Notes: a model not told the origin generated them from the sequence alone. A stretch of DNA of 64,000 nt from Thiomargarita sp. (GCA_020718845.1 DYRG01000002.1:1-64000); one strand, 5' to 3'. Counted from the stretch's first letter, positions 53,500-62,783 are shown. Translations and numbers: made by a program.

Positions 53500-55038
53500 A
53501 TGGAATTTAGCATCAAAAGCGGGCATCCAGAAAAACAACGTACGGCGTGCGTGGTGGTTGGAGTCTACGAACCGCGCCGCTTGTCTGACATGGCAAAACA
53601 CATCGACGATCAGTGCGATGGCTTATTATCCAATATGTTACGTCGCGGCGACCTCGAAGGCAAAATCGGTCAAACTTTACTTTTACACAATGTCGCGGGC
53701 ACGTTGGCGGATCGAATTTTGTTGGTCGGCTGCGGACGCGAACGCGAACTCGGCGACACCCAATATCAAAAAATTATCGAAAAAGCCGTGAATACCCTCA
53801 ATGAAATGGGGGCTATGGAAACCGTTTGTTATTTGACAGAATTAAATGTCAAAGGACGCGATATTTATTGGCGAGTGCGCCATGCCGTTGAAATGACTGC
53901 AAATACTTTGTATCGTTTTGATCAATTAAAAACTAAAAAAGACGTGACGCGCCGTCCGTTGCGAAAAATAATTTTTAGCGTGACATCGCGCCGAGAATTG
54001 CCGCTCGCCGAAAAAGCCTGTCACGAAGCCCAAGCGATTGCGGCGGGCGTTAAACTCGCCAAAGACCTTGCGAATTTGCCGCCTAATATTTGCACGCCGT
54101 CGTATCTTGCTGAACGCGCTCATAATTTATGCCATATTCATAAAAACGTCTCTTGTGAAATATTAGATGCCGAAGCGATGCAAGCCCTTGGAATGAATGC
54201 ACTTTTAGGGGTGGCGCGAGGAAGTAATGAACCTGCCAAAATGATTGTTCTTAATTATCAAGGAACTAAGAAAAGTCAACCCCCGATCGTTTTTGTGGGG
54301 AAAGGGATCACCTTTGATTCGGGAGGGATTTCGCTCAAACCCGGGCTCGACATGGATCAAATGAAATTCGATATGTGCGGCGCGGCGACTGTTTTTGGGG
54401 CATTTACCGTCGCTGCCGAATTGCAATTACCCCTAAATTTAGTCTGTATTATGCCGTGCACCGAAAATCTCCCCAGTGGTCACGCGCTCAAACCTGGGGA
54501 TATTTTAACGTCGATGTCGGGGCAAACCATTGAAATCCTTAACACTGATGCGGAAGGACGTTTGATTTTGTGCGACGCTTTAACTTACGCCGAGCGTTTC
54601 AAACCCGAAGCGGTCGTCGATGTGGCGACGTTAACTGGTGCGTGTATCGTTGCGTTAGGGCGGCAACCGAGCGGTTTATATGGAAATAATCCTACTTTAA
54701 TCAATGAGTTAATCACCGCAGGCAAAAATTCCGCTGATCGGGTGTGGGATATGCCGTTATGGGATGAATATCAAGATTTATTGGATAGCCCTTTTGCGGA
54801 TATGGCAAATATTGGCGGTTCTGAAGGGGGATCGATTACAGCGGCTTGTTTTCTCTCACGTTTTGCGAAAAAATACCACTGGGCGCATCTGGATATTGCG
54901 GGCACGGCATGGTATCCGCGTTCAACTAAACGTGTCACCAAAGGTGCGACAGGTCGTCCCGTTCCACTTTTAGTGCAATATTTGCTCGACAAATTCCACA
55001 CCGAACCCACCGCCGTTGAAATCGATAACGAAGAATAA
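53500..55038 (+). CDS. pepA: Cytosol (leucyl) aminopeptidase PepA
   Basis: M17 di-zinc aminopeptidase, hexameric; in E. coli also a DNA-binding protein in Xer recombination. Start ATG 53500 with GGGAG upstream, 512 residues. Catalytic domain: [50 protein letters not shown], the signature [18 protein letters not shown], and [15 protein letters not shown]. The family is normally next to holC; here it is next to lolA. Much of the gene uses G/C-ending codons, unlike its neighbours. Confidence 0.97.
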   Translation: MEFSIKSGHPEKQRTACVVVGVYEPRRLSDMAKHIDDQCDGLLSNMLRRGDLEGKIGQTLLLHNVAGTLADRILLVGCGRERELGDTQYQKIIEKAVNTLNEMGAMETVCYLTELNVKGRDIYWRVRHAVEMTANTLYRFDQLKTKKDVTRRPLRKIIFSVTSRRELPLAEKACHEAQAIAAGVKLAKDLANLPPNICTPSYLAERAHNLCHIHKNVSCEILDAEAMQALGMNALLGVARGSNEPAKMIVLNYQGTKKSQPPIVFVGKGITFDSGGISLKPGLDMDQMKFDMCGAATVFGAFTVAAELQLPLNLVCIMPCTENLPSGHALKPGDILTSMSGQTIEILNTDAEGRLILCDALTYAERFKPEAVVDVATLTGACIVALGRQPSGLYGNNPTLINELITAGKNSADRVWDMPLWDEYQDLLDSPFADMANIGGSEGGSITAACFLSRFAKKYHWAHLDIAGTAWYPRSTKRVTKGATGRPVPLLVQYLLDKFHTEPTAVEIDNEE

Positions 55039-55040
55039 AT

Positions 55041-55120
55041 GATAGTGGTGCATTTACGGGTGATGATCTTTATATTTCAAGAAGTTAGAACAGGATTTCA
55101 CTCTATATTGCATCACTATC
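55041..55120. repeat. 80-base element with 12-base terminal inverted repeats
   Basis: GATAGTGGTGCA (55041-55052) and TGCATCACTATC (55109-55120) pair at 11 of 12 positions across a 56-base interior with no ORF. It fills most of the pepA-lolA gap. A small mobile-element remnant or a structured 3' UTR are both possible. Confidence 0.5.
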
Positions 55121-55163
55121 TTGTGTAAAATATACTCCTCTAAAAATGGAATATTTTTTGCTG

Positions 55164-55169
55164 TATAAT
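55164..55169 (+). promoter_or_regulatory. Candidate -10 box of lolA
   Basis: Perfect TATAAT directly preceded by TG, 29 bases before the lolA ATG. No good -35 box at standard spacing, so assignment is tentative. Confidence 0.4.
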
Positions 55170-55197
55170 TAAGAATTTAACTTAATTTGAGAAACCT

Positions 55198-55830
55198 ATG
55201 AAATTGAAGAGATTAGTATTCGCAGGAATGTTAGCTTGCACGACAACTTTTGGAAATGCGGCTGAAAATCAACGCGATGATTTAGAAGTTTTTATGCAGG
55301 ATTTGAAAAGTCTACACGCAGAGTTTTCTCAACAAGTTCTTTCTGCTGAAGGAACAGTGAGAGAAACAAGTACGGGTAAAGTCAATATAGAACGCCCGGG
55401 TAAGTTTCATTGGGAATATGAAAAGCCTTATCGTCAAACAATTGTCGCAAATGGTGAAAAAATTTGGGTATATGACAAAGACTTAGAGCAAGTTACGATT
55501 AAATCATTTAAACAAGCATTGGGAAGCACGCCCGCGTTACTTTTTAGTAGTGGTGGGGATTTGCATGAGGCGTTTGATATTGAAGAACTTGAAACCGAAG
55601 TTGAAGGAGAAAGTTTATTTGAATTGATTCCTAAAGATGAGCAAGCTCAGTTTGAAAGTATGTATTTGAACTTCACAAATGGCGTATTGCAAGATTTAGA
55701 ATTACACGATAATTTAGGTCAAATCAGCACCATTACATTTTTAAATCAACAACGTAATGTTCAAATTGCACCTGAATTTTTTAATTTTGAACCGCCGAAA
55801 GGAGTGGATTTAATCGACGGTACGAAATAA
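55198..55830 (+). CDS. lolA: Outer-membrane lipoprotein carrier LolA
   Basis: Periplasmic chaperone taking lipoproteins from the LolCD(E/F) transporter to the outer membrane. 210 residues: signal peptide MKLKRLVFAGMLACTTTFGNA, then LKSLHAEFSQQVLSAEGTVRETSTGKVNIERPGKFHWEYEKPYRQTIVANGEKIWVYDKDLEQVTIK, a textbook LolA opening, and the C-terminal FFNFEPPKGVDLI. Single gene followed by a terminator. Confidence 0.96.
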   Translation: MKLKRLVFAGMLACTTTFGNAAENQRDDLEVFMQDLKSLHAEFSQQVLSAEGTVRETSTGKVNIERPGKFHWEYEKPYRQTIVANGEKIWVYDKDLEQVTIKSFKQALGSTPALLFSSGGDLHEAFDIEELETEVEGESLFELIPKDEQAQFESMYLNFTNGVLQDLELHDNLGQISTITFLNQQRNVQIAPEFFNFEPPKGVDLIDGTK

Positions 55831-55842
55831 AAGAATATAAAA

Positions 55843-55882
55843 AACTCGTTGAAATATTTAATAAAATCAACGAGTTATTTTT
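55843..55882. terminator. Terminator between lolA and the arnA-like gene
   Basis: AACTCGTTGA (55843-55852) pairs perfectly with TCAACGAGTT (55867-55876), with A runs before and ATTTTTAT after, so it can serve both convergent genes. Confidence 0.88.
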
Positions 55883-55894
55883 ATGCTTAAAAGA

Positions 55895-57871
55895 TTACTT
55901 TATTTCATGAGTAATCGCATCTTGTAAGAAAAAATCTAACGTTTTCTCAATCGATTCTGCTAAAACAATGCTCGGTTTCCAATCCAATAAACGGTTTGCA
56001 TTACGAATGCTTGGACGACGATATTGCACATCTTGATAGCCTTTTCCATAATAACTTCCGCTTTCTACCACATGAAATCCTGCAAACGGCGGGAAATGAT
56101 TTCTTAATGGATGTTGCTCAAATTTTTCTAACAGTACTTCACCAAGTTCCTTAATGCTTGCTTCATTGTAAGGATTGCCAATATTGACAATTTGTCCATT
56201 ACAATTATCTTGCTTATTTTCAATGATTCTAAACAACGCTTCAATGCCATCAGAAACATCGGTGAAACAACGTTTTTGCAATCCACCATCAATCAATTGA
56301 ATCGGCGTTCCTTCCACTAAATTTAAAATTAATTGCGTAATTGCTCTCGAACTTCCAATGCGTGCCGACGCTAAACTATCTAAACGCGGTCCTATCCAAT
56401 TGAAAGGTCTAAATAACGTGAATTTCAAACCTTGTACACCATACGCCCAAATCACTCGATCTAATAATTGTTTGCTGCTCGAATAAATCCAGCGTTGCAT
56501 TCTAATAGGACCTAAAATAAGTTTTGAATTATCTTCATCAAATTCTTCCTCATCACACATTCCATAAACTTCTGATGTTGAAGGAAAAATTAAACGTTTG
56601 TTATATTTTACGCAATAACGAACAATCCGAAGATTTTCTTCAAAATCTAATTCAAAAACTTTTAAGGGATTTCTCGTGTATTCAATCGGCGTTGCAATCG
56701 CCACCAATGGAACAATTACGTCACATTTCTTCACATGATATTCAATCCATTCTCGATGAATTGAAATATCGCCTTCGTGGAAATAGAAATCGGGATGATT
56801 AAGCAATCGTTCGGTGTAATGACAACGCAAATCCATTCCATGAACTTCATAATCGCCGCTTTCTAATAAACGTTCGCTCAAAAAATTTCCAATAAAACCA
56901 TCTACACCTAAAATTAAGATTTTTTTCTTTCTTTTAAATTTAGGAATTTGCCCTAATTTCATACCCGCCACTAAATTCATTTCTTTGGTGAGTTGTTCCC
57001 CACTTAGAAATAAACCGCTTTCTTGTTGCGCAAAATCAATTTGTAACGCTTGTTCTCCACACGCAACCACCAATGGATTAATCGTTAAAATTGTTCCCGC
57101 TGGAGATTTTGAATTTACATCTAAAATGGATGCTTGCCAAATCAAAATCTTGCGATTTCCTGCAAAAGTAAATGCCCCCGGATAAGGTTGCGTCACTGCT
57201 CGAATTAAATTACGAATTTGAAATGCAGATTTATTCCAATGAATTTCACCGTCTTCGGGTTTTCTTCCACTAAAATAAGTCGCTTGAGAATGGTTTTGAG
57301 AAATACGCGGGGCATTACCATTTTTGAGTTGTGGCAAACATTGATTTAACATTTTTCCTGCTAAAACAACTAATTTCTCATTTAGCATTTGAGCCGTATC
57401 GCCATTTGAAATCGCAATTTTGCTCTGCGCAACAATGTCACCGTCATCAGGTTTGGGAGTCATGTGATGTAATGTCACACCCGTTTCAGTTTCTCCATTT
57501 ACCAAAACCCAATTAATCGGTGCACGTCCTCGATATTTGGGTAACAAAGAACCATGCAAATTAAAACACCCTTGTTTAGGGATTTCTAATAACGGTTCTT
57601 TGAGCATATTTCTATAATAAAAAGAAAACAACATATCAGGTTGCATTGCTTTGATTTTTTCAACCCATAACGGGTGATTCAAATCATCGGGGGCAAATAC
57701 TGGAATGTTATGCTGTGCAGCGAGCTGTGCAACCGAACGAAACCACTGATTTTCTTTAGGATCGTCTTTGTGGGTAAAAACTGCTGTGATTTCAAACCCG
57801 TTCTTTAAAAGAGATTCTAATCCAATACAACCCATATTATGGTAGGCTAAAACAACCGCTTTCAATGCCAT
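55895..57871 (-). CDS. arnA: ArnA-like bifunctional formyltransferase/UDP-glucuronate decarboxylase
   Basis: 658 residues in two domains. Residues 1-300: formyltransferase with [34 protein letters not shown] (Asn/His/Asp type site). Residues 315-658: SDR decarboxylase with [39 protein letters not shown] and [16 protein letters not shown]. In ArnA these make UDP-Ara4N for lipid A modification and polymyxin resistance. The other arn genes are not adjacent; it follows ctpA by 6 bases. Confidence 0.92.
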   Translation of the reverse strand: MALKAVVLAYHNMGCIGLESLLKNGFEITAVFTHKDDPKENQWFRSVAQLAAQHNIPVFAPDDLNHPLWVEKIKAMQPDMLFSFYYRNMLKEPLLEIPKQGCFNLHGSLLPKYRGRAPINWVLVNGETETGVTLHHMTPKPDDGDIVAQSKIAISNGDTAQMLNEKLVVLAGKMLNQCLPQLKNGNAPRISQNHSQATYFSGRKPEDGEIHWNKSAFQIRNLIRAVTQPYPGAFTFAGNRKILIWQASILDVNSKSPAGTILTINPLVVACGEQALQIDFAQQESGLFLSGEQLTKEMNLVAGMKLGQIPKFKRKKKILILGVDGFIGNFLSERLLESGDYEVHGMDLRCHYTERLLNHPDFYFHEGDISIHREWIEYHVKKCDVIVPLVAIATPIEYTRNPLKVFELDFEENLRIVRYCVKYNKRLIFPSTSEVYGMCDEEEFDEDNSKLILGPIRMQRWIYSSSKQLLDRVIWAYGVQGLKFTLFRPFNWIGPRLDSLASARIGSSRAITQLILNLVEGTPIQLIDGGLQKRCFTDVSDGIEALFRIIENKQDNCNGQIVNIGNPYNEASIKELGEVLLEKFEQHPLRNHFPPFAGFHVVESGSYYGKGYQDVQYRRPSIRNANRLLDWKPSIVLAESIEKTLDFFLQDAITHEIK

Positions 57872-57877
57872 TTCCTT

Positions 57878-59236
57878 TTATTGTGCTTTGATATTAACAA
57901 TACTTAAACCTTTCAACAAATTAAGTGCTTCATATAAAGCATAATCTGATTTTGCCAAAGGTTCTTTCTTATCATCTTTATTATCTTTTTCTTTCGAAGA
58001 TTTCTGGATTTTAGGAGGATCAGTTTCTTTTGTTTCTTTAGGATTATTCAAATGTCCCCGCAAATCTGCTTCGCTTATATTATTTGAATTTTCATCGACC
58101 ACTTCAACAGAAGAAATTTCTATTTTATTCAAGACGATATCTGGTTTAATGCCTTCCGCTTGAATAGAACGTCCTAACGGCGTGAAATAACGCGCAGTCG
58201 TAATTTTTACCGCAGAATCATTACTAATGGGTTGAATCGTTTGCACCGATCCTTTTCCAAAGGTTTTAGTTCCCATAATAATGGCACGTTTGTGATCTTG
58301 TAATGCACCCGCAACAATTTCAGAAGCCGATGCAGAACCCCCATTTACTAATACAACTAAAGGCGCACCTTCTAATAAATCTTTAGGTTTTGCTTTAAAT
58401 TTCATTTGAGAATCTTTAACGCGCCCTTCGGTATAAACAATTAAGCCTTTTTCTAAGAAAGTATCTACAACACCAACCGCTGCTTGTAATACACCGCCGG
58501 GGTTATTTCTCAAATCTAAAATTAAGCCTTTTAAATCACCGTTGTTTTCTTTTTTCAAATCACTGAGGGCTTTTGCTAAATCCTCAGTTGTTCTGTTTTG
58601 AAATTGGCTAATTCTTACAAAACCATATCCTGGTTCTAATAAACGGCTTTTCACGCTTTTGACTTGAATAATATCGCGGACAATCGTGAGTTGTAAGGGT
58701 TTTTCTTGACCTTCACGAATAATGCTTAAAGTAATTTCACTGCCAACTTTTCCTCGCATCATTTTCACGGCATCATTTAAGGTTAAACCTTTGACTGGTG
58801 TTTGATCAATTTTAATAATCACATCACCCGCTTTCACCCCAGCACGTTGTGCGGGCGTATCATCAATCGGAGAAACCACTTTTACAAAGCCATCTTCCAT
58901 ATTTACTTCAATACCTAAACCACCAAATTCTCCGCTTGTTCCTACCTGCATTTCTTTGTAGGCTTCAGGGTTCAAATAAGAAGAATGTGGGTCTAATCCA
59001 CTTAACATTCCTTCAATTGCATATTGGATAATTTGTTTATCGCTGACTTCCTCAACGTAATCTTCTTTGATTCGAGTAAATATTTCAGTAAAAGTATGAA
59101 GTTCATCAACGGGTAAGGGAGGAACTTTTGGTTGTCCAGAACGGTCAGCAAAAACACCGTGCGCGGTTGCAATTAAAACACCGAGAGCCGTGCCTAAAAG
59201 CAAAGAGGGGAAATGGCGGAGAAAGAACTTTTTCAT
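57878..59236 (-). CDS. ctpA: Carboxyl-terminal processing protease CtpA
   Basis: S41 periplasmic serine protease. 452 residues: N-terminal signal anchor (FPSLLLGTALGVLIATAHGVFA), PDZ domain (GEFGGLGIEVNMEDGFVKVVSPIDDTPAQRAGVKAGDVIIKIDQTPV), and the catalytic Ser/Lys in GGSASASEIVAGALQDHKRAIIMGTKTFGKGSVQT. The C-terminal tail is charged and Lys-rich (PPKIQKSSKEKDNKDDKKE). Cleaves C-termini of envelope proteins or peptidoglycan hydrolases in relatives. It lies 21 bases after gpsA. Confidence 0.96.
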   Translation of the reverse strand: MKKFFLRHFPSLLLGTALGVLIATAHGVFADRSGQPKVPPLPVDELHTFTEIFTRIKEDYVEEVSDKQIIQYAIEGMLSGLDPHSSYLNPEAYKEMQVGTSGEFGGLGIEVNMEDGFVKVVSPIDDTPAQRAGVKAGDVIIKIDQTPVKGLTLNDAVKMMRGKVGSEITLSIIREGQEKPLQLTIVRDIIQVKSVKSRLLEPGYGFVRISQFQNRTTEDLAKALSDLKKENNGDLKGLILDLRNNPGGVLQAAVGVVDTFLEKGLIVYTEGRVKDSQMKFKAKPKDLLEGAPLVVLVNGGSASASEIVAGALQDHKRAIIMGTKTFGKGSVQTIQPISNDSAVKITTARYFTPLGRSIQAEGIKPDIVLNKIEISSVEVVDENSNNISEADLRGHLNNPKETKETDPPKIQKSSKEKDNKDDKKEPLAKSDYALYEALNLLKGLSIVNIKAQ

Positions 59237-59257
59237 AACGTTTTATCTAACTCAAGT

Positions 59258-60262
59258 TTAATGTTCGGCTTTTGGTTCACGGGATAATAAATTAAAGACA
59301 GTTTCTTTAGGTGTGCAATGCCCTTGCAATACCGCGTGGACTTGCGTTGTAATGGGCATTTCTATGCCTAACTGTTGAGAAACTTTGACGACTTCTTCTG
59401 CGGCAAAGATGCCTTCAACCGTTTGAGCAACGGCATTTCTAGCTTGCTCGACGTTGTTATATTGTGCTAATGCGTAGCCAAAACGACGGTTTCTCGATTG
59501 ATTATCAGTGCAAGTTAAAATCAAATCGCCTAATCCCGTCAAACCCATGAAGGTTTCTAATTGACCGCCCATTGCTAATCCTAAACGGACGATTTCTGTT
59601 AAACCGCGTGTAATTAAAGCTGCGCGGGTATTTGCGCCGAAACCTAAGCCGTCAGCAATTCCCGCAGCGATTGCAATGATGTTTTTGGCTGCGCCGCCAA
59701 CTTGGACACCGATCACGTCATGGCTTGTATAAACGCGACAACTCGAATTATGTAAGGATTCCGCGATGTTACGCGCATTTTCGGCATCATTTGCAGCAAC
59801 AGTCATGGCGGCGGGCAAACCCTTTGCAACTTCCGCTGCGAAAGTGGGTCCTGAAATTACTGCAACAGGATAGTTTTCGCCCAAGGTTTGCGCAACCACT
59901 TGATTTAAAAGCAATCCAGAGCCGTGTTCTAAGCCTTTAGTTGCCCACGCGAGAGGAAGTTTCTTTTGTAATAAAAACGGGGTTAATTGCGTTAAAACAA
60001 TTCGAAACGCATCGCTTGGCACTGCAATCAAGATTACATCAGCTTGAGAAAGTCCAATTTCTAAATTTGCAAGTGGTTGTAATGATTCAGGAAATTTTAT
60101 TTCAGGCAAAAACGCGGTATTTTGACGAGTTTTGAGCATTTGATCGATTTGAGCGGGATCGTTGCTCCATAAATCGGTTGGGCATTGATTTCGGGCGAGC
60201 AAAACGGCTAACGCAGTTCCCCACGCGCCTGCCCCAATCACTAAAAATCGCCGCCCGTTCAT
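59258..60262 (-). CDS. gpsA: Glycerol-3-phosphate dehydrogenase [NAD(P)+]
   Basis: Reduces dihydroxyacetone phosphate to sn-glycerol-3-phosphate for phospholipids. 334 residues. Rossmann motif VIGAGAWGTALAVLLARN (residues 8-25), AWATKGLEHGSG, VISGPTFAAEVAKGLPAAMTVA, QVGGAAKNIIAIAAGIADGLGFGANTRAALITRGLTEI with the catalytic Lys, and GLGDLILTCTDNQSRNRRFG. It follows secB after 4 bases, a conserved gammaproteobacterial pair. Confidence 0.98.
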   Translation of the reverse strand: MNGRRFLVIGAGAWGTALAVLLARNQCPTDLWSNDPAQIDQMLKTRQNTAFLPEIKFPESLQPLANLEIGLSQADVILIAVPSDAFRIVLTQLTPFLLQKKLPLAWATKGLEHGSGLLLNQVVAQTLGENYPVAVISGPTFAAEVAKGLPAAMTVAANDAENARNIAESLHNSSCRVYTSHDVIGVQVGGAAKNIIAIAAGIADGLGFGANTRAALITRGLTEIVRLGLAMGGQLETFMGLTGLGDLILTCTDNQSRNRRFGYALAQYNNVEQARNAVAQTVEGIFAAEEVVKVSQQLGIEMPITTQVHAVLQGHCTPKETVFNLLSREPKAEH

Positions 60263-60266
60263 AGAC

Positions 60267-60734
60267 TTAATTCACCGTTGCAGGTTGTTCGTCAGCTTGT
60301 TGCTGTTGCAATTGCATTTGATACATTGCATCGAAGTTGATGGGTTCAATTAATAATTGTGGGAAACCACCGCGAGTCACTAAATCAGAAACCGCTTCAC
60401 GCGCAAATGGAAATAACGTATTTGGGCAGTAACTATTTAAAATATAATGGGTTTGGCTTTCATCAAAACCCACTAATGAAAATAAACCCGCTTGTTTGAT
60501 TTCGGCTAAGAAAGCGGTTTTGTCGCTTAAAGAAACCGTTACCGTAACGCTAAGAATAACTTCATAAAATTGTTGATTGGGTTGAGCAACTTCGATACCG
60601 ACTTGAATATCAACGACGGGTTGAGATTGGGTTTGTTGAAAGAAGATTTCTGGCGAATTAGGGGTTTCAAAAGAAATATCTTTGACGTAAATTTTTTGGA
60701 GAGAAATTTGTTGTTGGGGAGCTTGGTCAGCCAC
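60267..60734 (-). CDS. secB: Protein-export chaperone SecB
   Basis: Tetrameric chaperone that keeps preproteins unfolded for SecA. 155 residues: ISLQKIYVKDISFETPNSPEIF at the N-terminus, LVGFDESQTHYILNSYCPNTLFPFAREAVSDLVTRGGFPQLLIEPINFDAMYQ in the core. Placed between the rhodanese and gpsA genes; the grxC that lies between rhodanese and secB in E. coli is missing. Confidence 0.97.
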   Translation of the reverse strand: MADQAPQQQISLQKIYVKDISFETPNSPEIFFQQTQSQPVVDIQVGIEVAQPNQQFYEVILSVTVTVSLSDKTAFLAEIKQAGLFSLVGFDESQTHYILNSYCPNTLFPFAREAVSDLVTRGGFPQLLIEPINFDAMYQMQLQQQQADEQPATVN

Positions 60735-60768
60735 AGAAGTTACCTCGTTGAATTTGTTAGAAAAAAGG

Positions 60769-61215
60769 TTATTTTTTAGCCTTTAGCGGGGTATTTTTAG
60801 CGATGGGCAGACCCGCACTTTGCCACGCCAACATTCCGCCCTTGAGATTATACACTTTTTCAAAGCCATTTTTCTTTAAAATCCGACACGCATGGCTTGA
60901 GCGATTTCCTGACGCACACCCGACCACAATGGGTTGTTGGCGATATTTGTCGAGTTTGGCAAAATTGTTTCCCAAATTCCCGACTGAAATATGTAACGCA
61001 TTGATAATATGACCCTTTTCAAACTCATTGGTTTCGCGTACATCCAAAACAAGCGCATTGTCGTGATTAATTAAACTAACCGCTTGCAACGGAGGAACGC
61101 TTTCAATCCCAGAAATCACATCAGAAAGCAAATTCCAAATTAACATGGCAAGCACGGCGATGAATGCACCTACTAACATTCCATGATTGCCAATAAATTC
61201 AAGTAGTTGCTCCAT
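60769..61215 (-). CDS. Membrane-anchored rhodanese (YibN-like)
   Basis: Start at ATG 61215 (overlapping the DUF2892 stop as TAATG, with GGGGT upstream); 148 residues. One N-terminal TM (NHGMLVGAFIAVLAMLIWNLL), then a rhodanese domain: ALVLDVRETNEFEKGHIINALHISVGNL and the active-site loop VGCASGNRS with the persulfide-forming Cys. Gene order with secB-gpsA matches YibN, while the upstream DUF2892 gene recalls the two halves of YgaP. Probably moves sulfane sulfur at the inner membrane. Confidence 0.93.
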   Translation of the reverse strand: MEQLLEFIGNHGMLVGAFIAVLAMLIWNLLSDVISGIESVPPLQAVSLINHDNALVLDVRETNEFEKGHIINALHISVGNLGNNFAKLDKYRQQPIVVGCASGNRSSHACRILKKNGFEKVYNLKGGMLAWQSAGLPIAKNTPLKAKK

Positions 61216-61442
61216 TATTTTACCCCGCAACACTCGGCATTGCTTTTAACACCCATCATTTTGAGAATAATTGCGAGCGGACAAAATCCCGTGAAACCAC
61301 TTTGAAATAAATTAAAGCCCACAAACGCCGTGAAAAATAACCAATACTTGTGCATAAACAACGGGCTATCTTCAACGCCTAATGCCAAACTTAGCATAAT
61401 GAAGAAACCCGCTACAATCACGATAATCCGTTCAGTTGTCAT
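61215..61442 (-). CDS. DUF2892 (YgaP-type) inner-membrane protein
   Basis: 75 residues with two TM helices (IIVIVAGFFIMLSLALGV and KYWLFFTAFVGFNLFQSGFTG) and a short tail GFCPLAIILKMMGVKSNAECCGVK with three Cys. In E. coli YgaP this domain follows a rhodanese in one polypeptide; here they are separate, translationally coupled genes. GGAG lies upstream of ATG 61442. A terminator separates it from arsR, so it must have its own promoter or rely on readthrough. Confidence 0.92.
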   Translation of the reverse strand: MTTERIIVIVAGFFIMLSLALGVEDSPLFMHKYWLFFTAFVGFNLFQSGFTGFCPLAIILKMMGVKSNAECCGVK

Positions 61443-61483
61443 AAATAAATGCTCCTTTTTGAATTGAGTTAAATTAGAAAAAT

Positions 61484-61510
61484 AAAAAAGCGAAGTCGTA
61501 AAAACTTCGC
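61484..61510 (-). terminator. Intrinsic terminator after arsR
   Basis: On the - strand GCGAAGT (61510-61504) pairs with ACTTCGC (61496-61490) around a 7-base loop and is followed by TTTTTT (61489-61484) and ATTTTT. It uncouples arsR from the downstream DUF2892-rhodanese genes. Confidence 0.85.
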
Positions 61511-61541
61511 ATTATAGGCACTAGAGGTAAAATTCAAGCCT

Positions 61542-61865
61542 TTAGGCACAAAAAGAACAAAATACATCACGCATCATACTGATTAAACGCAAAGTTCTCG
61601 AATCGCCCACTCGATAATAAACTCGATTGGCATCTTTGCGAGAGGCAAGAATGCCTTTGTCGCGTAAAATCGCCAAATGTTGTGAAATATTACTTTGAGA
61701 TGTGCCAACTTGTTCGACAATATCTTGCACGCTCAACTCTTTTTCGCCCAACGTGCATAAAATTTTCAAGCGCAAGGGGTGCGACATCGCTTTCATAGAG
61801 CGCGAAGCACGCTCAATATCTTCATCCTGCGTGATCAACGCAAATGGATTTCCGCTTTCATTCAT
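61542..61865 (-). CDS. ArsR-family repressor, YgaV/BigR/SqrR-like
   Basis: 107-residue winged-helix repressor: AMSHPLRLKILCTLGEKELSVQDIVEQVGTSQSNISQHLAILRDKGILASRKDANRVYYRV. Cys37 in LKILC matches the first thiol of the persulfide sensors YgaV/BigR/SqrR, and the C-terminal CSFCA (Cys103, Cys106) can supply the second. No metal-site ELCVCDL motif. Downstream DUF2892 and rhodanese genes match E. coli ygaVP. A perfect 9-2-9 palindrome lies 86 bases upstream. Sensing of H2S/persulfide is inferred from family and context. Confidence 0.9.
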   Translation of the reverse strand: MNESGNPFALITQDEDIERASRSMKAMSHPLRLKILCTLGEKELSVQDIVEQVGTSQSNISQHLAILRDKGILASRKDANRVYYRVGDSRTLRLISMMRDVFCSFCA

Positions 61866-62377
61866 TGTTTTTTAATCCCGTTTGCCGATTTATGTCCAAA
61901 CAAACCATGTTTTAAACAGATTGTACCGCATTTTTTGTGAAAAATTAAGAATTTTAGTAAATACTAAAATCCAAATATTCATTGCACGCAATAATAAAAT
62001 TGCCTACGACCTATACTAAACACATTTATCTTTAAAATAAAGAACTATTCAACACGCAATATTTTTCTCGATGAAATTTTTAGGTTCAAGTTGTAATTTA
62101 ATTTTAAAAAGATAATAAAATTAATAGATTATACAATTTAAATTTTTTTTAAAAAGACCAACTTTTCAAAATATTCTGTTTAAGAAACTCCCGATTTTAT
62201 CTTTAATAAATCTTTTTGTTGTTTATGAAATTAATAATTTATTAAGTATTTTTATAGAGATTTCTTGAATCTCTTGCGGGTTATTTACACAATATTTAAA
62301 TGGATATTTAGGACTTCATTACTTTATCAGAATGTATTAAAATTAAAATTGAAACCAACAGCTACAAGGAGACAACC
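61866..62377. other. Long AT-rich intergenic region between arsR and the DsrC-like gene
   Basis: 512 bases with no ORF of note. It holds the ArsR-type palindrome at 61951-61970 and many A/T runs between 62080 and 62260. The promoters of both divergent genes must lie here. A weak TTGCGG/TTAAAT pair near 62275-62302 could serve the DsrC-like gene. Confidence 0.6.
61951..61970. promoter_or_regulatory. Perfect palindrome, candidate ArsR operator
   Basis: ATTTTAGTA (61951-61959), two central A, TACTAAAAT (61962-61970). A 9-2-9 inverted repeat of the kind bound by ArsR-family dimers, upstream of the ArsR gene in a divergent promoter region. Binding not shown. Confidence 0.72.
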
Positions 62378-62719
62378 ATGCAATATGAAGTAAATGGAAC
62401 GACCGTCGAAGCCGATAAAAACGGGTTTTTGGTCGATATTGATGAGTGGAATGAAGACGTTGCGCGAGCGATTGCTGCTCACGACAATATCGAATTAACC
62501 GAAAAACACTGGGATTTAATCAACTATTTGCGCGAAGAATACGTTGAAAATCGTGGAAATCAACCAAACACCCGTAGCATTATTAAAGCAATGCAGGAAA
62601 AATGGGATGATAAATCCGTTGATTCTAAATCACTTTATGAACTTTTCCCTTTAGACCCTTCAAAACAAGGTGGTCGCATCGCAGGTTTGCCAGAAAGCAA
62701 ACGTAAAGGCGGTTATTAA
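62378..62719 (+). CDS. DsrC/TusE-family protein lacking both C-terminal cysteines
   Basis: 113 residues with the full DsrC fold: VNGTTVEADKNGFLVDIDEWNEDVARAIAAHDNIELTEKHWDLINYLREEYVENRGNQPNTRSIIKAMQ. The C-terminal arm reads KQGGRIAGLPESKRKGGY, whereas DsrC has two Cys and TusE one; here the positions are Gly99 and about Lys110, and there is no Cys anywhere in the protein. It cannot carry persulfide and belongs to the Cys-less variants (sometimes called RspA) suggested to be regulatory. Strong AAGGAG site; single gene with its own terminator. Confidence 0.93.
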   Translation: MQYEVNGTTVEADKNGFLVDIDEWNEDVARAIAAHDNIELTEKHWDLINYLREEYVENRGNQPNTRSIIKAMQEKWDDKSVDSKSLYELFPLDPSKQGGRIAGLPESKRKGGY

Positions 62720-62739
62720 TCTATTTTCAAACTCACTTC

Positions 62740-62777
62740 AAACCTAGCAAGTTTTCAAAAACCTGCTAGGTTTTTTT
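62740..62777. terminator. Intrinsic terminator after the DsrC-like gene
   Basis: AAACCTAGCA pairs with TGCTAGGTTT (arms 62740-62749 and 62764-62773), followed by further T. Works on the + strand for the DsrC-like gene and, through the A run, possibly for convergent lpxB. Confidence 0.9.
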
Positions 62778-62783
62778 AGTTCT

